Positions 14,424 through 20,337 of a stretch of 20,337 nt of DNA are shown one piece after another. The position numbers were made by a program, and so were the translations under genes. The notes under the pieces were generated by a model. It did not search any database and was not told where the DNA came from. It saw nothing but the letters and a program-made list of their open reading frames with translations. Source of the DNA: Anaerolineae bacterium. Its GTDB lineage: Bacteria; Chloroflexota; Anaerolineae; Aggregatilineales; UBA3940. Within the stretch, counting starts at the first letter, position 1; every line of letters starts with the position of its first letter. The DNA is taken from the NCBI GenBank assembly GCA_016926985.1, contig JAFGNO010000024.1:1-20337 (forward strand). The letters are read 5' to 3'.

Positions 14424-15499
14424 GTCCCTTCAACCAGATCGTAAGCGGCAGAAAGGCGATCTGCCAGGCTCTGCCGCGCTGCCTCCGCCAGAAATGCGAC
14501 CTGGGCCGCGTTTAAAACATGCTGCTTGATGTCCTGGAGTGAGAAATCAAAGTGTCTCATGGCAACAACATATTCATCTGTGAGATCAATACCGCTGACC
14601 CCGGGGTCATCGGTGTTGAGTGTTGTCAGCAGCCCTTCCGCATATAAGTAAGGTAAGGGATGTTTTTCTAAGGCAGGGGTTACCCCGGACTGGAGATTGC
14701 TGGTCGGGCAGACCTCAAGCGCAATCCCCCGGTCACGTACCAGGGCCATGACGTCCGGGGCTTCAATGATGCGGACGCCGTGCCCCAATCGCTGCGCGCC
14801 AAGAACGTGAATGGCTTCGAGCACGCTTTCTGGTCCGGCCCATTCACCAGCATGAATGGTGACGTTCAACCCGGCCTCATGGGCCTTTCTAAATACGCGC
14901 TCAAAGGGCTTGCCGGGGTAATGGTTCTCGGCGCCGGCCAGGTCAATGCCAACAATACCGCGATCCTGATTATCTATGGCGATATCGACGAACTTATCGC
15001 CCAGCTCAACGCTTTCATGCCGGTTCATGCTGATAATCAGACCAACATCTATGCCAGCTTCTGCTTTGGCCTGATCCACGGCGCTGATAACCCAGTCGGT
15101 GACATCAGTCAGGGGATATCGCTTGATGCGGCCCAGCGCGATAGGAGTGAAGCGCAGTTCAAGATAAATGACATTGTCCAGCGCGGCATCAATAACTGCC
15201 TCGTAAGCAACGCGTTGGATGATCTCCGGTGAGCGGTAGAATTTTCGCAGCGTCCCAAACTTGGAAATGAACATATCAGCAGTGGGGGGATCATCCGGCA
15301 TCATCTGGACAAGATTGCGGAACTGCTCTACCTCATAGCCGGGCAGATCAAGGTGATACTCCCGTGCTATATCAGCCATTGTTCCCAGCCGCAAGGAGCC
15401 TTCAAGATGACGGTGCAATTCGATCTTGGGGAGAGGCTTCAGGTAAGCATATAACGGGTCGACGTCATCCTGAGTCGGATTATTATGTCGATAATCCAT
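14417..15499 (-). CDS. add: Adenosine deaminase
   Basis: Zinc-dependent deamination of adenosine (and deoxyadenosine) to inosine in purine salvage; cytoplasmic. The 360-residue TIM-barrel protein keeps the metal and catalytic residues: H29 and H31 in ELHRHLEGSL, H216 and E219 in HAGEW, H240 in RLGHGVRI, and D297/D298 in TLNTDDPGVSG. CPTSNLQSG (264-272) is also typical. The length is in the usual range. Start ATG 15499 follows AAGGAAG at about six bases. A promoter (15547-15575) and a terminator (14356-14384) suggest a largely monocistronic unit with some read-through into pcm. An adenine deaminase-like specificity is less likely given the intact adenosine deaminase motifs. Confidence 0.93.
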   Translation of the reverse strand: MDYRHNNPTQDDVDPLYAYLKPLPKIELHRHLEGSLRLGTMADIAREYHLDLPGYEVEQFRNLVQMMPDDPPTADMFISKFGTLRKFYRSPEIIQRVAYEAVIDAALDNVIYLELRFTPIALGRIKRYPLTDVTDWVISAVDQAKAEAGIDVGLIISMNRHESVELGDKFVDIAIDNQDRGIVGIDLAGAENHYPGKPFERVFRKAHEAGLNVTIHAGEWAGPESVLEAIHVLGAQRLGHGVRIIEAPDVMALVRDRGIALEVCPTSNLQSGVTPALEKHPLPYLYAEGLLTTLNTDDPGVSGIDLTDEYVVAMRHFDFSLQDIKQHVLNAAQVAFLAEAARQSLADRLSAAYDLVEGTA

Positions 15500-15546
15500 G
15501 TGGTCTTCCTTGTTTGGGCGTTATTAAACGATCACGCATTTTTACA

Positions 15547-15575
15547 AGTATAGCGATTCTGACTTCTCATGCCAG
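15547..15575 (-). promoter_or_regulatory. Promoter of adenosine deaminase
   Basis: Reading on the minus strand, CTGGCA (plus 15570-15575) and TATACT (plus 15547-15552) are separated by 17 bases. Transcription would start near 15540, about 40 bases before the ATG at 15499. Confidence 0.45.
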
Positions 15576-15592
15576 CGATATGCTACAGCCCA

Positions 15593-15618
15593 CCTGTTGA
15601 TTCGGTTTTCCAAACAGG
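15593..15618 (-). other. Weak hairpin after secA
   Basis: CCTGTT (15593-15598) and AACAGG (15613-15618) are perfect six-base arms, with a possible inner GG/CC pair, 37 bases after the secA stop. No T run follows on the minus strand, so it is at most a weak terminator or a 3' end stabiliser. Confidence 0.3.
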
Positions 15619-15654
15619 AGTAGAGGAACAGATATGCTGTGTGTTTACCCGATT

Positions 15655-18600
15655 TTACCGTCTGCGCCGACGCCTGCTGCTTCCTTTTCTGACCTGTTCC
15701 TGCGAAACGGTGTCCTGTTGTTTTTGTATCTGGCGATAATGGCAGTCTTTGAATTTTTTCCCACTTCCACAGGGGCAGGGATCGTTGCGTCCCACATTGC
15801 TCCACAGGTCTTTATGCACAGTCTGAGCAACGCGCTGCTGTCCTTCCCTGGTTTGTGTTACCTTTCGTTCCACCCGATATCCCAGGCGGGCGAGGTTATC
15901 AAGCCGCTGCTCCTGCTGCTGTTGCGCTTCGATCACCCGCCGATGGTAAGGAATTTCATTGAAGAACCGCCTGGCAATCCCTTCTTCAACGTCTTCACGG
16001 AGCTTATCAAACATTTCAAATGCGCGGCGTTTGAACTCAATTTTTGGGTCTCGCTGCCCGAAAGCCTCCAGCCCAACGCCCTGCCGAAGATCGTCAATGG
16101 CAAGGAGATATTGTCGCCACTCCGCATCAATCACCGAGAGCATCAGGGCGCGCTCATAGCGCAGCATCTCCTCAGAGCCGATTCCGAACAGGCGTTGTTC
16201 GGCCTGGTAGACGAGATCGTCGGGTGGGGGCGCTGCGTCCCCGGATGATGCAGGGCTTCCTTGGCCTTCCGAACCCCGGCGTGCAGCCAAAAGCAGTTCG
16301 TCAACCCGGACAAGAATCGCCTCAAGAAGCTCATCTGTCTCCAGTTCGTTGAGAATGACAAGGAATACTTCGCCCAGGATATTGCTCAAGTCTGTCTGCA
16401 GAAGGGGCTGGGCAGTTTTCAGGGGGGCGCCCGAAGCTGTGCTGGCGAGGAAGTTCCGCCGCGCTTTCTCAAGAGCAGCAGATACAGTTTCCCAGGAAGC
16501 TTCTGGATAGTCAGTTCGCCGGTAGCCAGCATATCGCTCAACAGCCTGCTGTAGATGGGCAACAAATGCCTCCCAGCCTTCTATACCCTGCGCTGAGACC
16601 CCTGGCAATACGGGCCATAGGGGCACAATACGATTTAATTCCGCATATAACATGCGCAGGTTGTGCCCTTCCTCAATCCCGTCCAGTACCAGGTCGTGTA
16701 ACTGCTCGACCAACTCGTCGCTGTCTGATATTTCAAGCAGCGCTTGAAGCTGCTCTGGCGAAGGACGTGAGATCAGGGGGAGAACTCGTTGGACGGCGCC
16801 CCTGGTATTCACCTCGCCGGTCTCAAAGTTAGAGAAATCGGTCATGACTGTCTGAATCTCATCCATTGCCCATGCTTCGTAGTTTTCTCGCAGGCGGATG
16901 ATTTGTCGTTCAAGCCCCTGCTCAATGAAGCGGCGGACAAGTGAATCAAGCTCGCTGACATCACCGGTCAGGATTGCCGTGCGTTCCTGGTAGACAATCT
17001 CGCGCTGGCGATTGACTGCTTCGTCGTATTCAACCAGGTTTTTGCGGATATCAAAGTAATAGCTCTCAAAACGGGATTGGGACTGCTCAATGGCGTTAGA
17101 AAGGATATTTGCAGCAATGGGGATATCCTCTGGAATATTGAGCCGCTCCATGATGCGCTTGGTCCTCTCGCCGCCAAACCGCAGCATCAGGTCATCTTCA
17201 AGTGAAAGGTAGAAACGGGACGAACCAGGGTCGCCCTGGCGGGCAGCGCGCCCACGCAGCTGATCGTCAATTCGGCGGGCTTCATGCCGTTCTGTCCCGA
17301 TGACATGCAGACCGCCTTTTCTCCATACGGCCTCACGATCCTTGCGGCAGTCATTCCGAAGTGCCTGGATGGCATCTATCAGGGTGGCAGGAAGCGCCGG
17401 GATTTCCTCTGTAATACGCCGGGCCTCGTCGAGATTGTTTGAGAGAACCGCCCGGATGAGTGCGGCGCGGGCGTTATAGTGTTTCTCAAACAGGCGGCGG
17501 GAAAGCGTGTCCACCAGCCCCTGCTGCCCCATTAAACCGCTCAATGACCGGTATTCGTTCAGGCGGTAATGGATATCGGGTATGATGGACAGCGGAACGC
17601 CAGCCTCTTCCGCGATTTTTCGGGCGCGGTCAAGACGTCCGGGATCGATATTGGACAGATCGATCTGCTGGATAATCTGGCCCAGCACTTCGTATTTGAG
17701 GCTGCTGTAGGCCGGGTCCTGGCGGATTTCCTCAGTGACTGTTCCCAGCACATCATCCACGCTGGATTTACGCACCAGGTCTACGTTTGCAGCGATAACC
17801 CACTCAACCAGGCGGGAATCCATGGATGGATGAGAATTGGCCAGATCGTGCGCGGCCATTTCATTGCCGGCAATAACTTCGGTGACAAGCTGAGTGAAGG
17901 CCCCGGCATCAAAGAGATGATCGGCAAGGTATTTTGCCGCCAGGCCCTCTGGATTTCCTCCCAGGAGGATGTCCGTACCACGCCCGGCCATGCTGGTTGA
18001 GATAGTGATTGCGCCGGGGCGTCCTGCCTGTGCAATAATGAGCGCCTCTCGCTGGTGGTTTTTAGCGTTGAGGATTTCGTGTGGCAGCCCGATCTTCTTG
18101 AGCTTCTTGCTCAATTCCTCTGATGCCTCAACTGAGCCTGTGCCTACCAGCACCGGTCTCCCGCTCTCACAGGTATAAGCGATTTCGCGGGTAACCGCTT
18201 CGAATTTTCCGTTGATATTTTGAAAGACCTGGTCGGGGAAGTCCACTCGTTTGAAAAACAGCGGATCATCTCCCTTCTCAGGATCCAGGTAGCCGATCAT
18301 GGAGACATTTTCATCGATATCCTGGGATACCAGAGAGGGAAGAATATCAATTACCTTTCCCTTTTGCGTAGCCAGGTCGCCAATATTGGCCCGGTATTCC
18401 ACATTGGTAGGAATGGCGATTACATCCAGCCCGTAAACCTCGTCAAACTCCTCTGATTGGGTCAGAGCAGTGCCGGTCATGCCGGAGAGCTTGCTGTACA
18501 TGCGAAAGTAGTTCTGAACGGTAATGGTGGCAATGGTCACATCTTCGCGGCGAACCTGCACACCTTCCTTGGCCTCGATGGCCTGGTGCAGGCCTTCACT

Positions 18601-19764
18601 GTAACGGCGCGAAGGCATGGGGCGCCCGGTCGATTGGTCAATCAGGATCACCCGTTCATTCTGCACCATATAGTCCTTATCGCGTTTGAATACATATTTC
18701 GCTTTCAGGGCATTTTCGAGGTAGTGGACCAGTTCGTAATACTGGGGATCGTAGAGGCTTTCACCCGCCTCCAGGTTGATTTCTGCTAACTGGCGCTCGA
18801 TTTTTTCGGTGCCCCGGTCGGTCAGGGATACGGATTGTGTGCGGTCGTCATAAACATAATCCCCATCGGGTTCTTCAACCTCAAGATCGGTGGTATTACG
18901 GCGCAGGCGGCTTTTTTCGATGATTTCTGCAAAACGCTGATACTGGCTGGAAGGCAGACCCGCCGGGCCAGAGATGATCAGTGGTGTCCGGGCCCCGTCA
19001 ATCAAGACCGAGTCAACCTCGTCAACAATGACGTAAATATGCTCGCGCTGGACAAGTCGGGATGGGTCAACTGTCGTATTATCGCGCAGGTAGTCAAATC
19101 CAAACTCGGCAGCTGTTCCATAGGTTATATCGGCTTGATAGCATTCTTTGCGCAGCGTGGAGCGCCAGTGGACCAGCCGCTCGTCCTCAAGATCGCCGCC
19201 GGGATCGACATATCCCGGATCGTAGATAGCTGAATATTGTTCTTTGCCGATCACACCGGTGCTCAAGCCCAGCAGATGGAAAATAGGTCCCATCCATCCG
19301 CCGTCACGGCGCGCCAGGTAGTCATTGACCGTCACCAGGTGGGCACCCTCACCTGTCAGCGCGTTCAAATAGAGGGGCAGAGAGGCGACCAGGGTCTTGC
19401 CCTCGCCGGTCTTCATCTCGGCGATTTTGCCTTCATGCAGCACAATGCCGCCAATCATCTGCACATCAAAATGGCGGAGGCCAATTGTCCGGACAGAGGC
19501 TTCACGGACAGCCGCGAAAGCTTCCGGCAGAATCTCCTCCAGAACCGCCCGGCGGGCCGCTTTTCGCTCCTCAGGGTTATCGATTCCATCCAGGGCCTGG
19601 TGGACATGGGCCTTTAACGATTCGGTTAAGGCTCTCAAATCGTCAACTGAGCGGGACTGCATGTCCGGCTCAAGCGCATTGATCTCTTCCACAATCTCAC
19701 GGTACCGGTTTATCTCGCGTTCGTAAGGATTACCGGCTAATGCATTCAGCAAGTTCTTAAACAT
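15655..19764 (-). CDS. secA: Preprotein translocase ATPase SecA, greatly enlarged
   Basis: Motor that drives unfolded proteins through SecYEG. The protein has 1369 residues, against about 800-1000 in most bacteria. Core motifs are present in order: MKTGEGKTL (117-125, Walker A), VTVNDYLARRD (144-154), TYGTAAEFGFDYLRDN (214-229), VDEVDS (247-252, Walker B), GMTGTA (428-433), STSMAGRGTDILLGG (589-603), HVIGTERHEARRIDDQLRGR (820-839), the two-helix finger region YERALMLSVIDAEWRQYL (1203-1220) and the C-terminal zinc motif CPCGSGKKFKDCH (C1330, C1332, C1341, H1342). Extra sequence compared with E. coli lies at about 180-207, 461-522, 604-815 and 930-1195. Two near-invariant residues differ: G257 in LIDGARTPL (normally Glu) and A841 in GRAARQGD (normally Gly). 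ATG 19764 follows AAGGG. The frame is intact throughout, so it is probably functional. Confidence 0.95.
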   Translation of the reverse strand: MFKNLLNALAGNPYEREINRYREIVEEINALEPDMQSRSVDDLRALTESLKAHVHQALDGIDNPEERKAARRAVLEEILPEAFAAVREASVRTIGLRHFDVQMIGGIVLHEGKIAEMKTGEGKTLVASLPLYLNALTGEGAHLVTVNDYLARRDGGWMGPIFHLLGLSTGVIGKEQYSAIYDPGYVDPGGDLEDERLVHWRSTLRKECYQADITYGTAAEFGFDYLRDNTTVDPSRLVQREHIYVIVDEVDSVLIDGARTPLIISGPAGLPSSQYQRFAEIIEKSRLRRNTTDLEVEEPDGDYVYDDRTQSVSLTDRGTEKIERQLAEINLEAGESLYDPQYYELVHYLENALKAKYVFKRDKDYMVQNERVILIDQSTGRPMPSRRYSEGLHQAIEAKEGVQVRREDVTIATITVQNYFRMYSKLSGMTGTALTQSEEFDEVYGLDVIAIPTNVEYRANIGDLATQKGKVIDILPSLVSQDIDENVSMIGYLDPEKGDDPLFFKRVDFPDQVFQNINGKFEAVTREIAYTCESGRPVLVGTGSVEASEELSKKLKKIGLPHEILNAKNHQREALIIAQAGRPGAITISTSMAGRGTDILLGGNPEGLAAKYLADHLFDAGAFTQLVTEVIAGNEMAAHDLANSHPSMDSRLVEWVIAANVDLVRKSSVDDVLGTVTEEIRQDPAYSSLKYEVLGQIIQQIDLSNIDPGRLDRARKIAEEAGVPLSIIPDIHYRLNEYRSLSGLMGQQGLVDTLSRRLFEKHYNARAALIRAVLSNNLDEARRITEEIPALPATLIDAIQALRNDCRKDREAVWRKGGLHVIGTERHEARRIDDQLRGRAARQGDPGSSRFYLSLEDDLMLRFGGERTKRIMERLNIPEDIPIAANILSNAIEQSQSRFESYYFDIRKNLVEYDEAVNRQREIVYQERTAILTGDVSELDSLVRRFIEQGLERQIIRLRENYEAWAMDEIQTVMTDFSNFETGEVNTRGAVQRVLPLISRPSPEQLQALLEISDSDELVEQLHDLVLDGIEEGHNLRMLYAELNRIVPLWPVLPGVSAQGIEGWEAFVAHLQQAVERYAGYRRTDYPEASWETVSAALEKARRNFLASTASGAPLKTAQPLLQTDLSNILGEVFLVILNELETDELLEAILVRVDELLLAARRGSEGQGSPASSGDAAPPPDDLVYQAEQRLFGIGSEEMLRYERALMLSVIDAEWRQYLLAIDDLRQGVGLEAFGQRDPKIEFKRRAFEMFDKLREDVEEGIARRFFNEIPYHRRVIEAQQQQEQRLDNLARLGYRVERKVTQTREGQQRVAQTVHKDLWSNVGRNDPCPCGSGKKFKDCHYRQIQKQQDTVSQEQVRKGSSRRRRRR

Positions 19765-19800
19765 TGACCCTTCATCTTTTCAATAAGTAATGGGGCATGG

Positions 19801-19831
19801 CTTATAGCCTGTTATTCATAAGATACCGCAA
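19801..19831 (-). promoter_or_regulatory. Possible secA promoter
   Basis: On the minus strand TTGCGG (plus 19826-19831) and TATAAG (plus 19801-19806) are separated by 19 bases, a long spacing. Some promoter is expected here, because a strong terminator (19885-19922) isolates secA from the gene upstream. A 15-base palindrome lies just upstream of the -35 box. Confidence 0.27.
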
Positions 19832-19834
19832 GGT

Positions 19835-19849
19835 CTGGCTGCCAGCCAG
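19835..19849. repeat. 15-base palindrome upstream of secA
   Basis: CTGGCTG-C-CAGCCAG has perfect seven-base arms around a single central base. It lies about 70 bases upstream of the secA ATG, next to the putative -35 box. A second smaller dyad, CCTGC-TG-GCAGG (19869-19880), follows. A repressor or activator site is possible. Confidence 0.4.
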
Positions 19850-19884
19850 TGAAGCAGCCCCGCCGGTTCCTGCTGGCAGGGCAG

Positions 19885-19922
19885 AAAAAAACACCCCTGA
19901 TTTGCATACAGGGGTGTTTTTT
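19885..19922 (-). terminator. Strong intrinsic terminator of the lysine 2,3-aminomutase gene
   Basis: A perfect 14-pair stem (19886-19899 with 19909-19922, core CACCCCTG/CAGGGGTG) surrounds a nine-base loop. Seven A precede it and six T end it, so it can act on both strands. On the minus strand it stops the gene ending at 19936 and insulates secA. Confidence 0.88.
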
Positions 19923-19935
19923 CAATCAGCAGATT

Positions 19936-20337
19936 TCAGGAATAATCATCCCAGAAATTACGCCTGCCGCGCTTTTCAGCATCCCCTTCTCGGCCCCGGC
20001 GGTGCACATCGTCAAAGCCTTCCGGCTTGATGGTCAGGTGCTGCCCGGAGGACAGGCCCGACACGCCCATCTGCACATCCGATTCCATATAAATGTGGGG
20101 TTCTTCATCGAGATAGCTGAGCTGGTGCTCCAGGTCGCGCGTATAGGCCTCATCTGGTTCTCTGTAGGTTGTTACAAATCCTTCATAGTTACGCAGCACA
20201 ATCCTGCCCGGCCCCTGGCTGATATGATAATTGGGCATCACCGGGATTTTTCCGCCGCCACCAGGTGCGTCGATGACATAGGTGGGTACCGCAAACCCTG
20301 ACGTATGCCCTCGTAAGGCTTCCATGATTTCCAGCCC
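19936..20337 (-). CDS. kamA: Lysine 2,3-aminomutase (KamA family), C-terminal part, cut by the window edge
   Basis: Radical S-adenosylmethionine, PLP-dependent enzyme that converts L-lysine to beta-lysine. Only the last 133 or so residues are visible, and the frame stays open to the window end. GLRGHTSGFAVPTYVIDAPGGGGK-type sequence is present (here ALRGHTSGFAVP and YVIDAPGGGGKIP). By comparison with the Clostridium enzyme, the Lys of PGGGGK is the PLP-binding residue and the Asp seven places before it contacts the substrate amino group. That Asp favours lysine over glutamate as substrate (the glutamate enzymes replace it). MPNYHISQGPGRIVLRNYEG and TTYREP follow, as in the family. The protein ends in a charged tail rich in R, E and D (about 30 residues). 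The iron-sulfur CxxxCxxC domain lies outside the window. Its terminator is at 19885-19922. Confidence 0.88.
   Translation of the reverse strand, partial: GLEIMEALRGHTSGFAVPTYVIDAPGGGGKIPVMPNYHISQGPGRIVLRNYEGFVTTYREPDEAYTRDLEHQLSYLDEEPHIYMESDVQMGVSGLSSGQHLTIKPEGFDDVHRRGREGDAEKRGRRNFWDDYS

Noticed and set aside
15634..16248. A 204-codon open frame on the plus strand
   Set aside because: It is antisense to the C-terminal part of secA, and its composition reflects the reverse of that coding sequence.
19849..20301. A 150-codon open frame on the plus strand
   Set aside because: It crosses the strong terminator and runs antisense to the lysine 2,3-aminomutase gene; no family resemblance was seen.
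1..20337. Search for CRISPR arrays, insertion sequences, integrase or defence genes
   Set aside because: No regularly spaced direct repeats, transposase motifs or terminal inverted repeats flanking genes were seen. All long frames on the coding strands are explained by recognised families.

Overview
The window reads as ordinary chromosomal DNA from a bacterium, most likely a member of the Chloroflexota (Anaerolineae-like). This assignment is inferred from gene content and protein style: a transaldolase/PGI-fusion type phosphoglucose isomerase, a very long SecA with a C-terminal SEC-C zinc motif, family 5 solute-binding proteins standing alone, a PspC protein with extra membrane segments, and a two-lobed GNAT protein. 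No database search was possible. There are no rRNA or tRNA genes, CRISPR arrays, insertion sequences, integrases or defence genes. Coding density is high and most genes are housekeeping or envelope genes.

Layout. Left part (1-2781, + strand): a phosphoglucose isomerase with its own sigma-70-like promoter, then a calcineurin-like phosphoesterase whose leader carries an 8-bp inverted repeat. 2857-5129 (- strand): a two-gene operon for the methylmalonyl-CoA mutase catalytic subunit and methylmalonyl-CoA epimerase, which together convert methylmalonyl-CoA to succinyl-CoA. The B12-binding mutase subunit is not here. 5329-7406 (+): secG, two hairpins, then a membrane-anchored peptide-type solute-binding protein. 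7520-7954 (-): a PspC-domain membrane protein.

8075-11509 (+): a tight three-gene run of a GNAT acetyltransferase, a lipoprotein solute-binding protein with three pairs of cysteines and a 10-C homopolymer, and trmD (tRNA m1G37 methyltransferase). The first gene appears to be leaderless. 11572-13659 (+): a membrane-anchored lytic transglycosylase and a divergent YchF-like GTPase/ATPase. 13663-15499 (-): protein-L-isoaspartate methyltransferase and adenosine deaminase, separated by an intrinsic terminator. 15655-19764 (-): a 1369-residue SecA, far longer than usual, with large insertions in its motor and scaffold regions. 19936 to the end (-): the C-terminal third of a lysine 2,3-aminomutase gene, ending at a strong intrinsic terminator.

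Common themes are protein export (secG, secA), envelope proteins (two orphan solute-binding proteins, the PspC protein, the transglycosylase), propionate/methylmalonate metabolism, and protein or nucleoside repair and salvage (pcm, add). I see no clear undescribed multi-gene system. The most unusual objects are the enlarged SecA with altered motor motifs, the divergent YchF-like protein, the poly-C tract in a lipoprotein gene, and several dyad symmetries in promoters and leaders.
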